NCBI GenBank assembly: GCA_024236055.1
Contig: JACKLF010000001.1
Span: forward strand, 62,001 to 126,000
DNA: 64,000 nt
DNA from: Alphaproteobacteria bacterium
GTDB lineage: Bacteria; Pseudomonadota; Alphaproteobacteria; Micropepsales; Micropepsaceae
Reading direction: 5' to 3'
The translations under genes and the position numbers were made by a program. Shown one piece after another: positions 8,615 through 17,442 of the stretch. Numbering within the stretch: position 1 is the stretch's first letter; the number at the start of each line of letters is the position of its first letter. The notes beneath the pieces were generated by a model. The model did no database searches, had not been told where the DNA came from, and saw only the letters and a list, made by a program, of their open reading frames with translations.

Positions 8615-9218
8615 TCAGGGATCCAGTCGGACCACCTCACCGCCTCGCACCCGGAAGACCACGCCCTGGGGCTCGTCCAGCCCGCTCATGCCCGCCGCGT
8701 CCAGCCCGGCCAGAAGCCCGCGCAGGATGCGGGTGGTCGCCCCGTGGCTGACCGCGAAGGTGTCGGCTTTCAGGCCCCGGAACCAGTCCGTCACCCGGGC
8801 GGCGACCTGGGCATAATTCTCCCCGCCCGGCACGCGCACGTCCCATTTGTCGGCCATGCGCCGGTCGAAAGTGGCCGGGTCCAGGGCGCGGGCTTCAGCG
8901 TCGGTCAACTGGTCCCAGTCGCCCAGGTCGATCTCCTCCAGCCGGGGATCGACGGCAAAGCCGTCCGGCGCCAGATCCAGTTCGGCGCGGGCAATTTCCA
9001 TGGTGCGGCGGGCGCGCGCCAGCGGGCTTGAAACGAAGGACAAAGCGGGCCGGGGGCCCACCGCGCCGCGCAGGATCGCGCCGACCCGGGCGGCCTGTTC
9101 AAGACCCAGCGGGGTCAGCGGCGTGTCCTTGCAGCCGGAAAAGCGGTGCGCGGCATTGGCCGCAGTCTGTATAGCGCGCGAGATAGAGGGTCAGACCTGG
9201 AGCAAGCTCAAGAGACAT
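8615..9218 (-). pseudogene. Histidine phosphatase (phosphoglycerate mutase-like) gene, frameshifted in the RHG motif
   Basis: The start ATG at 9218 overlaps the fabI stop by 11 nt and reads MSLELAPGLTLYLAR. The catalytic RHG should follow. Instead the frame breaks at 9170-9173: four bases (tata on the plus strand) stand where six are expected. The other frame resumes with QTAANAAHRFSGCKDTPLTP and runs cleanly to the stop at 8615, including VSSPLARARRT and the second catalytic His in AVSHGATTR. The total length, 604 nt, is not a multiple of 3. A phosphatase between fabI and aroC is usual in alphaproteobacteria. Either the gene is inactivated exactly at its nucleophile histidine or the sequence has an indel error. 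A 148-codon ORF from 9061 is open but lacks the active site. Confidence 0.8.
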
Positions 9219-10035
9219 CCGGCTTCTGGGCGACATTGATGTCGGGTGCGTCCTCGGCCTTCATGCCGACGACGTGATAGCCGGCATCGACATGCATGTT
9301 CTCGCCGGTCACCGCGCTGCCCAGGTCGGACAGCAGGAACAGGGCGGCATTGCCGACCTCGCCCTGGGTGACGTTGCGGCGCAGGGGCGAATTGTATTCG
9401 TTCCACTTCAGGATATAGCGGAAATCGCCGATGCCGCTGGCGGCCAGGGTCTTGATCGGCCCGGCCGAGATGGAATTGACGCGGATCGCCTTTTTGCCCA
9501 GGTCCTCGGCCATGTAGCGGACGGATGCTTCCAGCGCTGCCTTGGCCACGCCCATCACGTTATAATGGGGCATCACCTGCTCGGCGCCGTAATAGGACAG
9601 CGTCACCATCGAGCCGCCATTTGTCATCATCTTTTCGGCGCGCTGGGCCACCGCCGTGAAGGAGTAGCAGGAGATGTCCAGCGTGCTGCGGAAATTCTCC
9701 GGCGTGGTGTCGATATAGCGGCCCTTGAGCTGTTCCTTGTCGGAATAGGCGATGGCATGAACCACGAAGTCCAGGCTGTCCCAGACCTTGCCCAGATCGG
9801 CAAAGGCCGCGTCGATGGAGGCCGGATCGGTGACGTCGCAATCGATCAGGGCGGCGGGGTTCATCGCCTCGACCAGCGGCACCACGCGCTTGCGGAACAG
9901 GTCGCCCTGATAGGAGAAAGCCAGCGCAGCCCCCGCATTGTGCAGGGCCTGGGCGATGCCCCAGGCGATGGAGTGCTGGTTGGCAACGCCCATGATCAGG
10001 CCTTTTTTGCCCTTCATGAGCCCTTCGAACGACAT
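9208..10035 (-). CDS. fabI: Enoyl-[acyl-carrier-protein] reductase (NADH), FabI
   Basis: Reduces trans-2-enoyl-ACP in the last step of each fatty-acid elongation cycle. The 275-aa SDR-fold protein has the cofactor region GLIMGVANQHSIAWGIA and the FabI active-site pair Tyr-x6-Lys within YNVMGVAKAAL, preceded by the conserved SYYGAEQ. It also has IRVNSISAGPIKTLA and the C-terminal DAGYHVVGM. It lies downstream of the dnaJ-like gene and upstream of the phosphatase and aroC on one strand. FabI is the triclosan target in bacteria that carry it. Confidence 0.97.
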   Translation of the reverse strand: MSFEGLMKGKKGLIMGVANQHSIAWGIAQALHNAGAALAFSYQGDLFRKRVVPLVEAMNPAALIDCDVTDPASIDAAFADLGKVWDSLDFVVHAIAYSDKEQLKGRYIDTTPENFRSTLDISCYSFTAVAQRAEKMMTNGGSMVTLSYYGAEQVMPHYNVMGVAKAALEASVRYMAEDLGKKAIRVNSISAGPIKTLAASGIGDFRYILKWNEYNSPLRRNVTQGEVGNAALFLLSDLGSAVTGENMHVDAGYHVVGMKAEDAPDINVAQKPDVS

Positions 10036-10140
10036 GACGCTTTCCCCTGGTTGCAGGCGCGAACTCTAGTCATTTACCCTGAATTGACCAGTTCGCGCGC
10101 GGAATTTTTATTCTACGGAAGTTCCAGCCGGAACAAAGGC

Positions 10141-11103
10141 TTACCGCAGCTTTGCACGGGGATCATAGGCGGTGTTCCAGCCCTCGGCAAAGCTCTTGAG
10201 GGCCTCGTCCGGCTTGTCGGGCAGGCTGACCACCAGGCGAACATAGAAATCCCCGGCGCCCTGCGATCCATGCGCCGGCACACCCTTGCCCTTCAGCCGC
10301 AGTGTGCTGCCGGTGTTGGACCCGGCCGGGACGGTCAGCGACAGGGTGCCTGACGGGGTGGGCACCGGCACCTTGCCCCCCAGCACCGCCTCTTTCAGCG
10401 TGATGGGCAGGTCCATGCGGATGTCGCTGCCGTCGCGGGTCATGAAGGGATGGGGCGCGACATGCACGGTCAGCAGGATGTCGCCGTTGGGCGCGCCGGA
10501 CCGGCCTGCGCCGCCGCGGCCCTTCACGCGCACCACCTGGCCGTCCTTCACGCCGACGGGAATCTTCACGTCGATCTGTTCGCCGTTCTGCAGCACCACG
10601 CGGCGCGTGCCCCCGCCCACGGCCTCATCGAAGCTGACAGTCACCTTGGCGGCGAAATCCTCGCCGCGCTGGGCCCGCTGGGCGCCGCGCGCACGGCGGC
10701 CCCCGCCCATCATGTCGGCGAAAATGTCCTCGAAACTGGCGCTTTCGCTGCCCGGATTGTCCCAGGTGAACTTGAATTCGCGCCCGCCGCCGGGAGCGCC
10801 GCCGGCCTTGAAGCCGCCAAAGCCCGCGCCGAACGGGCTGCCCTGCTGAAAGCCATGGGCGCGCGGATCGAAGCCGCGCGGATTGCCCGCGCCGTCGATC
10901 TCGCCGGCATCGAATTTGGCGCGCTTGTCCTTGTCGCCCAGAATGTCATAGGCGCCGGAAATTTCCTGAAAGGTCTTCTGGGCATCGGCATCGCCCGCAT
11001 GCTTGTCGGGGTGATGCTTCTTGGCCAGCGCACGGAACGCCTTCTTGATATCGGCTTCGCTGGCGGTCCTGGAAACGCCCAGAACGGTGTAAGGGTCTCG
11101 CAT
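10141..11103 (-). CDS. DnaJ-like (CbpA-type) J-domain co-chaperone
   Basis: A 320-aa type II J-protein: J-domain at residues 1-66 with HPD in KKHHPDKH, a G/F-rich linker (FGAGFGGFKAGG), then two C-terminal substrate-binding beta domains (DFAAKVTVSFDEA, LPITLKEAVLGGKVPVPTPSG). There is no cysteine-rich zinc finger, which separates it from canonical DnaJ. It would stimulate DnaK ATPase and present clients. It lies upstream of fabI and divergent from pdxH (with two small genes between), a known alphaproteobacterial neighbourhood. ATG start. Confidence 0.92.
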   Translation of the reverse strand: MRDPYTVLGVSRTASEADIKKAFRALAKKHHPDKHAGDADAQKTFQEISGAYDILGDKDKRAKFDAGEIDGAGNPRGFDPRAHGFQQGSPFGAGFGGFKAGGAPGGGREFKFTWDNPGSESASFEDIFADMMGGGRRARGAQRAQRGEDFAAKVTVSFDEAVGGGTRRVVLQNGEQIDVKIPVGVKDGQVVRVKGRGGAGRSGAPNGDILLTVHVAPHPFMTRDGSDIRMDLPITLKEAVLGGKVPVPTPSGTLSLTVPAGSNTGSTLRLKGKGVPAHGSQGAGDFYVRLVVSLPDKPDEALKSFAEGWNTAYDPRAKLR

Positions 11104-11212
11104 TGCTTCTCCATGACCGCGAACCCGGCTTGGCGCCCGATTCCGGCCTTTCCCTCAATATAGGGAGGGATTTTCCCCGCGCCACCGCCCAATCGCCACG
11201 GCGGGGCGGCCC

Positions 11213-11863
11213 CTAGCGGGCGGTCGAGGGTTTGAGCGTGGCGGTCGAGGCGGACGGAACCCCGGGGGTGCCCTTGGGCTCCGCGGGCAGGGGGCCGCCC
11301 AGCGCCTTCAGCCGCTCGCCCGCCTGGGTCACGCCGTGCTTGGCGGCGGCATCGTAAAGCCGGCGCGCCACGGTCAGATCCTTGGGCACCAGCCCGTCCG
11401 CGCCGGTTTCAAACATCTGCGCCAGCTCGTACTGGGCCAGGGGATGGTTGGCGGCGGCGGCGGCCTCCAGCAGCGGCAGGGCGCGCTTGGGATCGGGCGG
11501 ACCGGCCTCGCCCTTCAGCAGCATGTCGGCCAGGTCGGCCTGGGCGGTGGGAAGGCCCGCCTGGGCCGCCACTTCATAGACGTCCTCAGCCTTTTTGGGG
11601 TCCCTGGGCGTGCCCTGACCCTTGCGCAGCATCATCGCCACGTTGCGCATCGCCGCCAGGTCGTCGTCCTGGATCGAGGACCAGATCTTGAAGGCCTTTT
11701 CGTAATCGCCCGCGTCATAGGCGGCCACGCCGGTATCGAAGATCGCCGCCAGTTGCGGGCCCGACTGGGCGCTGGCGCAGCCTCCCGCCGACAGCATGAG
11801 GCAAAAGGCGAGGGCCGGTGCGCTGGCGCGAAGCAGGGCCGGAAGAAGCGGTGTGCGGATCAT
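11213..11863 (-). CDS. Sel1-like repeat lipoprotein
   Basis: A 216-aa protein with a lipoprotein signal (lipobox LSAGGC, Cys at about residue 29), so it is probably an acylated periplasmic-side protein. The body is alpha-solenoid: TPR-like GVAAYDAGDYEKAFKIW, then Sel1 repeats (AAMRNVAMMLRKGQGTPRDPKKA, QADLADMLLKGEAG, AQYELAQMFETGADG). Such repeats bind protein partners; no enzymatic motif is seen. The Pro/Ser/Thr-rich C-terminus looks disordered. Stand-alone on the minus strand. Confidence 0.8.
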   Translation of the reverse strand: MIRTPLLPALLRASAPALAFCLMLSAGGCASAQSGPQLAAIFDTGVAAYDAGDYEKAFKIWSSIQDDDLAAMRNVAMMLRKGQGTPRDPKKAEDVYEVAAQAGLPTAQADLADMLLKGEAGPPDPKRALPLLEAAAAANHPLAQYELAQMFETGADGLVPKDLTVARRLYDAAAKHGVTQAGERLKALGGPLPAEPKGTPGVPSASTATLKPSTAR

Positions 11864-11930
11864 GCGGCAGACTAGCCTTTGGGCGCCCGCGCCGCCAAGC
11901 CCGTCCTTTAAGCCGCCCGGAGAGGCGCCT

Positions 11931-12218
11931 TCATGGCTCGCTCATCAGGGCCCGGGCGGCGCGGCGCACCGCGCCGTGCAGGCACCCGTTCCAGATATAG
12001 CGATAGAGCAGGGCGAGGACGGCGATCCCCACGAACCAGCCAAGGGCGCGCAGGCCGAAGGCGCCCTGTGTCCAGATGCAGGCCAGCCAGGCCAGCAGGA
12101 CTGCCAGCGCCAGCGGCGCGCACAGGATTGCCGCCGCCAGCAACATGATCAGCACGATGCCGGCTTCCCTGCCTGCATCGCGCAATTGCCGGTCCAGCCG
12201 CTGAAGAAGGGAATTCAT
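11931..12218 (-). CDS. Small two-TM membrane protein, unknown function
   Basis: A 95-aa protein with an amphipathic N-terminus (LLQRLDRQLRDAGREAG) and two strongly hydrophobic segments (IVLIMLLAAAILCAPLALAV and LRALGWFVGIAVLALLYRYI), ending in a basic tail. I do not recognise a family. Codon pattern and the clear membrane topology favour a real gene over a chance frame. It lies between the Sel1 lipoprotein and the divergent pdxH. Confidence 0.55.
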   Translation of the reverse strand: MNSLLQRLDRQLRDAGREAGIVLIMLLAAAILCAPLALAVLLAWLACIWTQGAFGLRALGWFVGIAVLALLYRYIWNGCLHGAVRRAARALMSEP

Positions 12219-12398
12219 CGCCCACCCATCCGTCCTGCCGTGCCGTGTGCCAGCTTGTCCTGGCGCATGCCTTTTCTGCTAGGATTTGGCCCCGGCGGGA
12301 TTTGCATTTATGCCCCAGGGGATGGCCGGTGGGAACGGGCCGCACCCCTGCTTGGTTAATGGGCTGCCGCCCGATTTTGCGCGTGATGGATTGTTGCG

Positions 12399-13034
12399 AT
12401 GGACGATGACATGGAGATGGGCGGGCCGCTGGACGATGGCGGCATCCAGGCCGGGTCCGATCCCTTCGCGCTGTTCGCCGCCTGGATGGGCGAGGCGCAA
12501 AAGGCCGAGCCCAACGATCCCAATGCCATGGCGCTGGCCACCGCGGACGCCGACGGCTTTCCCAACGTCCGCATGGTGCTGCTGAAGGGCGCTGATGCGA
12601 ACGGCTTTGTCTTCTATTCCAACGCCGGCAGCATCAAGGGCGGCGAACTGGCCGCAAACGCTCGCGCCGCGCTGAATTTTCACTGGAAGAGCCTGCGCAA
12701 GGCGGTGCGGGTGAAGGGCACGGTCGCCCAGGTCAGCGATGCGGAGGCCGATGCCTATTTCGCCACCCGCCCGCGCGACAGCCAGATCGGGGCATGGGCC
12801 AGCCCCCAGTCGCAGCCGATGGAAGGCCGCTGGGTGTTCGAAAAGGCCATCGCCCAGTACGCGCTGAAATTCGGCATCGGCACGGTGCCGCGCCCGCCGC
12901 ACTGGACCGGCTGGCGCGTCACCCCGCTGCGCATCGAATTCTGGCGCGATCGCCCGTTCCGCCTGCACGACCGTCTGGTCTATGCCCGCGCCGATGCGGG
13001 CGCGCCCTGGACCACCGAAAGACTGTTTCCATGA
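12399..13034 (+). CDS. pdxH: Pyridoxine/pyridoxamine 5'-phosphate oxidase
   Basis: FMN-dependent oxidase that makes pyridoxal 5'-phosphate from PNP/PMP. The 211-aa protein has the FMN-binding signature NVRMVLLKG plus GFVFYSNAGSIKGGELAANA, the SQIGAWASPQSQP segment, and the C-terminal RLHDRLVY. The dimer interface region WRVTPLRIEFW is intact. Start ATG 12399. The stop overlaps the following CDF gene by 4 nt, so the two are coupled; whether that has a metabolic reason is unclear. Confidence 0.95.
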   Translation: MDDDMEMGGPLDDGGIQAGSDPFALFAAWMGEAQKAEPNDPNAMALATADADGFPNVRMVLLKGADANGFVFYSNAGSIKGGELAANARAALNFHWKSLRKAVRVKGTVAQVSDAEADAYFATRPRDSQIGAWASPQSQPMEGRWVFEKAIAQYALKFGIGTVPRPPHWTGWRVTPLRIEFWRDRPFRLHDRLVYARADAGAPWTTERLFP

Positions 13035-13963
13035 GCGCCGATGCGGCCATGGGCGATCTGAACAGGCTGGAACGGGCGGGCCTTTTGATGCGCCGCGCGG
13101 CCTGGGCCTCGGTGTCGGTGGCTGTGGTGCTGGTGGCGATCAAGGCGGCGGCCTATTTCGCCTCCCATTCGGTGGCGATGCTGGCTTCCATGGCCGATTC
13201 CGCGCTGGACCTGTTCACCTCCAGCCTCAACCTGTTCGCCATCCGCCAGGCGCTGACCCCCGCCGATGCCGAGCACCGCTTCGGCCACGGCAAGGCCGAG
13301 CCGCTGGCCGGGCTGGCCCAGGCCGCCTTTATTGCCGCGTCGGCGCTGTTCCTGGTGATCCAGGCGGTGGGCCGGATCATGGAGCCGGAGGATATCGAAA
13401 ACTCGATCCCGGCGCTGGTGGTGATGTTCATCTCCATCGCCCTGACGATCGTGCTGGTCCTGTATCAGCGCCATGTCATCAACCGCACCGGCTCGCTGGC
13501 GATCCAGTCGGACCACACCCACTATGCCAGCGACCTGGCGACCAACCTGGGCGTGGTGCTGGCGCTGGTGCTGGCGACCTGGCTGGGCTGGACCCTGGCC
13601 GATCCCATCATCGCGCTGGGCGTGTCGGGCGTCATGCTGTGGGGCGCGGTCGGCGTGGGCCATACCAGCTTCAACCAGCTGATGGACCATGAACTGCCCG
13701 ATGCCGAGCGCGCGAAGATCCGCGACATCGTGCTGGCCCACAAGGATGTGCTGAACCTGCACGACCTGCGGACCCGCGAGGCGGGGCTTTCCATCTTCAT
13801 CCAGGTGCATATCGAAATGGACCCGTCGATGCGGCTGGCGGCGGCGCATGCGGTGTCGGACGCGGTGGAGCGCGACCTGATGGCGGCCTATCCGGGGGCC
13901 GAGGTGATCATTCACCAGGACCCTGCAGGGCTTGAGCAGCCGCCCCAGGATTTGCCGGACTGA
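13031..13963 (+). CDS. Cation diffusion facilitator (FieF-like Zn/Fe/Cd efflux)
   Basis: A 310-aa CDF exporter with six predicted TM helices. The metal site motifs are visible: ADSALDLFTSSLNL (TM2 D-x3-D) and SDHTHYASDLATN (TM5 H/D pair). The cytoplasmic C-terminal domain ends EVIIHQDPAG, typical of FieF/YiiP. It would exchange Zn2+ or Fe2+ for protons. Start ATG 13031 overlaps the pdxH stop; the longer upstream frame is only pdxH read out of phase. The 3' end overlaps the convergent antiporter gene by 56 nt. Confidence 0.9.
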   Translation: MSADAAMGDLNRLERAGLLMRRAAWASVSVAVVLVAIKAAAYFASHSVAMLASMADSALDLFTSSLNLFAIRQALTPADAEHRFGHGKAEPLAGLAQAAFIAASALFLVIQAVGRIMEPEDIENSIPALVVMFISIALTIVLVLYQRHVINRTGSLAIQSDHTHYASDLATNLGVVLALVLATWLGWTLADPIIALGVSGVMLWGAVGVGHTSFNQLMDHELPDAERAKIRDIVLAHKDVLNLHDLRTREAGLSIFIQVHIEMDPSMRLAAAHAVSDAVERDLMAAYPGAEVIIHQDPAGLEQPPQDLPD

Positions 13964-15143
13964 CATTGGCGGCTGTAAGCCGCGTCTTCGCCAGGTTGTG
14001 CACGATGCGCGCGCACAGGAAGAAGATGGGGCTGGCCAGCAGCGACATGGCGATCACCGCGATGGCCAGCTTGTGACCGCTGGGTGACAGCGCGCCGACC
14101 GACAGCCCCGCCCCGGCGATGACGAAGGAAAACTCCCCCACCGGCGACAGGATCAGCGCGGCCTGGAAGGCGGTTTCGTAGGGTTCGCCCAACAGCGTCA
14201 GCAGCAGGAAGTTCAGCACCGTCTTGCCGACCGTCACCACCACCAGCGCGAAGGCGATGATCCAGGCTTCGTTCAGCAGATAGTCCAGGTCGATCAGAAG
14301 GCCGACCGACAGGAAGAAGACGAACAGAAGAATGCTCTGCACCGGCTGGGCCATGGTCAGCGCGCCGCGCCGCAACGTCGAATGGCCAACCGCCAGGCCG
14401 CCCAGGAAGGCGCCCAGCGCCGGGGACAGGCCCAACAGGCCCGATGCGGCTGCCGAGGCAAAGCAGATGCCCAGCACGCCCAGCGTGCCGACGTCGAAAT
14501 TCTTGAGCAGATATTCGGAGGCCGGAAAGCGGAAGCTCTTGATGCGGGTCAGAAGCCCGATGAACCCGGCCAGCAGCGCGAAGGCCAGCGCCAGCTTGCC
14601 CACCACGCCGACAATTGCGCCGCCGGTCAGTTCCCGGCCCAGCGTGTTGGTGATCAGCAGCAGCGGCACCACCGCCAGGTCCTGGGCCACCAGGATCGCC
14701 ACCGCCAGCCGCCCGGCGGGCGCGTCCTTTTCGCCCGCATCCTCCATCATCTTCATCGCCACGGCGGTGGAGGAAATGGACAGCATGAAACCGATCACGA
14801 TGCCGCCGGTGATTTCGCCCTTCACCGCCAGGGTGAACAGCACCACCGAGGCGGGAATGACCAGGATGGTCGCGCCCGTCAGGCCCAGCGCCAGCGGCAG
14901 GGACTTGGAAAAGGACGCCAGCCGCATTTCCATGCCGATGATGAACAGCAGCATCAGCACGCCCAGTTCGGCCAGGGTCTCGATGCCGGGCGAGGACTGG
15001 ATCAGGCCCGCGCCGGTGGGGCCCAGCCCCATGCCGACCAGGATGAAGCCCGCCGCGGCGGGCAGGCGCATGCGGCTCATGCCCAGGCCGCAGGCCACGG
15101 CCGCGGCCAGCACGACGGCAAGGGCGGTCAGGGCGTCATGCAT
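13908..15143 (-). CDS. CPA2-family monovalent cation:proton antiporter (KefB-like membrane domain)
   Basis: A 411-aa membrane protein with about 12 TM helices of the Na+/H+ exchanger fold: PAAAGFILVGMGLGPTG at the N-terminus, AVAILVAQDLAVVPLLL (the CPA2 QD motif) and ILSPVGEFSFVIAGAG near the C-terminus. There is no C-terminal TrkA-N domain, so it is the membrane core only. The ion (K+ or Na+) cannot be decided. It is tail-to-tail with the CDF gene: its last 56 nt are antisense to the CDF 3' end. Confidence 0.88.
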   Translation of the reverse strand: MHDALTALAVVLAAAVACGLGMSRMRLPAAAGFILVGMGLGPTGAGLIQSSPGIETLAELGVLMLLFIIGMEMRLASFSKSLPLALGLTGATILVIPASVVLFTLAVKGEITGGIVIGFMLSISSTAVAMKMMEDAGEKDAPAGRLAVAILVAQDLAVVPLLLITNTLGRELTGGAIVGVVGKLALAFALLAGFIGLLTRIKSFRFPASEYLLKNFDVGTLGVLGICFASAAASGLLGLSPALGAFLGGLAVGHSTLRRGALTMAQPVQSILLFVFFLSVGLLIDLDYLLNEAWIIAFALVVVTVGKTVLNFLLLTLLGEPYETAFQAALILSPVGEFSFVIAGAGLSVGALSPSGHKLAIAVIAMSLLASPIFFLCARIVHNLAKTRLTAANVSPANPGAAAQALQGPGE

Positions 15144-15231
15144 TTGATATGGGACTCATGTGAACGGGTTGGTGCTAAAGGATGGGGCCGCCGGACGCGA
15201 CAGACCGGAACCCGGATGATAGGCTGAGGAC

Positions 15232-16014
15232 ATGCCAACAACCAACCCGCAATCCAGCCGACCGACACCTGCCGCCAGCAGCGAGGAGCCCCGCACGCTG
15301 ATCCTGACAGGTGCCAGCCGCGGGATCGGCCATGCCACCGTCAAGCGCTTCTCAAGCGCCGGCTGGCGGGTCATCACCTGCTCACGCCACGCCTTCCCGG
15401 AGGACTGCCCCTGGGCGGCGGGGCCTGAAGACCATATCCAGGTCGACCTGGCCGACCCGGACGACACACAGCGGGCGGCGGCGGAAATGCGCGAGCGCCT
15501 GACCGACGGAAAACTGCATGCGCTGGTCAACAATGCCGCCATCTCGCCCAAGGCCGAAGGCGGGGCGCGGCTGGGCACGCTGGAAAGTTCCATGGCCCTG
15601 TGGCGCCAGGTGTTCGAGGTGAATTTCTTCTCCACCATCTGGCTGGCCCAGGGCCTGCGCCAGGAACTGGCGGCGGCGCATGGGGCGATCGTCAATGTCA
15701 CCTCCATCGCGGGCAGCCGGGTGCATCCCTTCGCGGGGGCGGCCTACAGCACCTCCAAGGCGGCGCTGGCGGCGCTGACCCGCGAAATGGCCGCCGATTT
15801 CGGACCCCTGGGCGTGCGCGTCAATGCCATCGCGCCGGGCGAGATCGACACTGCCATCCTGTCGCCGGGCACCGACAAGATCGTGGAGCAGATACCGCTG
15901 CGCCGCCTGGGTGCGCCGGCGGAAGTGGCCAAGGCGATTTATTATCTGTGCACGGATCAATCCAGCTATGTCACGGGGGCCGAGCTGATGATCAATGGCG
16001 GGCAGCACGTGTGA
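15232..16014 (+). CDS. Short-chain dehydrogenase/reductase (SDR)
   Basis: A 260-aa classical SDR with a slightly extended N-terminus. Motifs: LTGASRGIGHATV (NADP-binding TGxxxGxG), LVNNAAIS (NNAG-type), catalytic YSTSKAAL (Y-x3-K), VNAIAPGEIDTA and the C-terminal SYVTGAELMINGG. All active-site residues are present; the substrate is unknown. Its stop overlaps the ATG of the CorA-like gene. It is intact, in contrast to the two broken SDR genes at 57.8-59.3 kb. Confidence 0.9.
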   Translation: MPTTNPQSSRPTPAASSEEPRTLILTGASRGIGHATVKRFSSAGWRVITCSRHAFPEDCPWAAGPEDHIQVDLADPDDTQRAAAEMRERLTDGKLHALVNNAAISPKAEGGARLGTLESSMALWRQVFEVNFFSTIWLAQGLRQELAAAHGAIVNVTSIAGSRVHPFAGAAYSTSKAALAALTREMAADFGPLGVRVNAIAPGEIDTAILSPGTDKIVEQIPLRRLGAPAEVAKAIYYLCTDQSSYVTGAELMINGGQHV

Positions 16015-17000
16015 TGCCGCCGTTGCTGGAGCGGTGCGCCGGCCTGGTGTTCGGGTTCGGATTTCGCGGCGGCAAGGCCGAGCCGGTCATGGAGCCCACG
16101 CTGGAAGCGGCGCTGGCATCCGGTCATGACTGGGTGTGGCTGCACCTGGCGCTGAGCGATCACCGCGCCCGGCGGTTCCTGGAAACCTTCAAGGGCTTTT
16201 CGCGCGGTGCGCGCGAAGTGATGCTGGGCACCGAGGAGCGCATCCAGATTCATCTGACCGCCGGGGGCGGCTGGGGCATCCTGCCGGATATCGAGCGGGA
16301 CTTCGCCGACGAGGCGCTGGGATCGGGGCGGCTGTCTTTCTGGATGGAAGAACGCTGCCTGATCACCGCGCGGCGCCATCCGCTGCGCGCCGCCGAACGC
16401 CTGCGCGACGATATCGAGGCGGGCGCCGAACTGCCCGTGCCCTCGGCCGCGCTGGCCTCGCTGCTGGAGCATTTCGTCACCATGGTCGAAGCGCGCCTGG
16501 CGGTGCTGGCCGCCGACCTGGGCCATATCGAGGACCAGGTGCTGGCCGATCACGGCCTGGGCCAGGATTCGCTGGGGCCGCTGCGCCGCGAACTGTCGCG
16601 CTATACCCGCGAGTTTTCCTCGCTGCGCAGCGCCATTCACCGGGCGACCAGCACGCGGCGCGGCGACACCGGTTCGCCGCTGCAGGATCACCTGCTGCAG
16701 CTTTTGCAGGATGCCGAGGATTTCGACCGCGACGCCGGGGCGCTGACCGACCGGGCGCGGCTGCTCTATGAAGAAATCGAGACGCGCATCGCCTCGACCA
16801 CCAATCGCAGCCTGTCGGCGCTGACGGTGATTTCGACCCTGCTGCTGCCGCCGACCTTCATCGTAGGCGCCTTCGGCATGAACCTGGAGGGCATTCCCTG
16901 GGCGCGTGACGGCGAAGGCTTCGGTTTTGTGCTGGGGCTTTGCCTGGTGCTGGTGCTAGCCGGCTATATCGTGCTGCGCCGGTTCCGCATACTTCCGTAG
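16014..17000 (+). CDS. CorA/ZntB-family divalent cation channel
   Basis: A 328-aa protein with a long cytoplasmic N-terminal domain, a helical stalk (LDHFVTM-like EHFVTMVEARLAVLAADLGHIEDQV) and two C-terminal TM helices. The signature GMN appears in FIVGAFGMNLEGIPW, followed by the second helix GFVLGLCLVLVLAGYIVL. The short periplasmic loop and domain sizes resemble ZntB (zinc) as much as CorA (Mg2+), so the ion is open. Start ATG 16014 overlaps the SDR stop. Confidence 0.88.
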   Translation: MPPLLERCAGLVFGFGFRGGKAEPVMEPTLEAALASGHDWVWLHLALSDHRARRFLETFKGFSRGAREVMLGTEERIQIHLTAGGGWGILPDIERDFADEALGSGRLSFWMEERCLITARRHPLRAAERLRDDIEAGAELPVPSAALASLLEHFVTMVEARLAVLAADLGHIEDQVLADHGLGQDSLGPLRRELSRYTREFSSLRSAIHRATSTRRGDTGSPLQDHLLQLLQDAEDFDRDAGALTDRARLLYEEIETRIASTTNRSLSALTVISTLLLPPTFIVGAFGMNLEGIPWARDGEGFGFVLGLCLVLVLAGYIVLRRFRILP

Positions 17001-17077
17001 ATACCTAGGTACTACTACCTACCGGGCGCTTGATCGGGCGCAAGGCACTGGCGTGCGGGGTGCGGCATGTTCGCGCC

Positions 17078-17293
17078 ATGCTTGCGAAACAAGACCTCAT
17101 CGCCATTGCCTGCAAGATGATCGACACGCTGGGTCCCAGGGCCGGCGAACGGATGGAGGCTGTTGTTGCGGCCCATGTCGCGGAAGGCGACGCCGAAGGC
17201 GCGCAGTTCTGGGGCGACGTGGCCGAGACGGTTCGCCGGCTGCAGGCCGCGACTGTTCACACATCGGACACGGGTGCCGTCAGGCTCGGGTGA
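17078..17293 (+). CDS. Small conserved-looking helical protein, unknown function
   Basis: A 71-aa reading from ATG 17078: LAKQDLIAIACKMIDTLG, then GERMEAVVAAHVAEGDAEGA, then FWGDVAETVRRLQ. The pattern (helix, G-x-x-A, EGDAEGA-x-FW, helix) resembles small alphaproteobacterial DUF proteins (DUF6961-like), but I cannot confirm membership. A TTG at 17030 would add 16 residues. It lies between corA and the convergent cydX. No membrane segment or signal. Confidence 0.5.
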   Translation: MLAKQDLIAIACKMIDTLGPRAGERMEAVVAAHVAEGDAEGAQFWGDVAETVRRLQAATVHTSDTGAVRLG

Positions 17294-17334
17294 GCATCGG
17301 CTGAGAGACTTTTCTGGCGCTCCGCACGAACGCC

Positions 17335-17433
17335 TCAGTCTGACTGGTCCTGGCGCACTTCCAGCCACATGGCATTGAGCACCGCCAGCGTGACAGCGAA
17401 GCCCAGACCCAGAACCCAGGAAAAATACCACAT
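17335..17433 (-). CDS. cydX: Cytochrome bd oxidase small subunit CydX
   Basis: A 32-aa single-TM protein easily missed by length cut-offs. It reads MWYFSWVLGLGFAVTLAVLN followed by AMWLEVRQDQSD; the N-terminal MWYF-W-LG and the LE near the end of the helix are hallmarks of CydX, which stabilises the heme centres of CydAB. A clear AGGAGG ribosome binding site precedes ATG 17433. It is the last gene of the cyd operon, 9 nt after cydB. Confidence 0.93.
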   Translation of the reverse strand: MWYFSWVLGLGFAVTLAVLNAMWLEVRQDQSD

Positions 17434-17442
17434 CGGCGCCTC

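Noticed and set aside
17002..17011. Perfect palindrome TACCTAGGTA after the CorA-like gene
   Set aside because: Too short and isolated to call an operator or terminator; no T-run follows.
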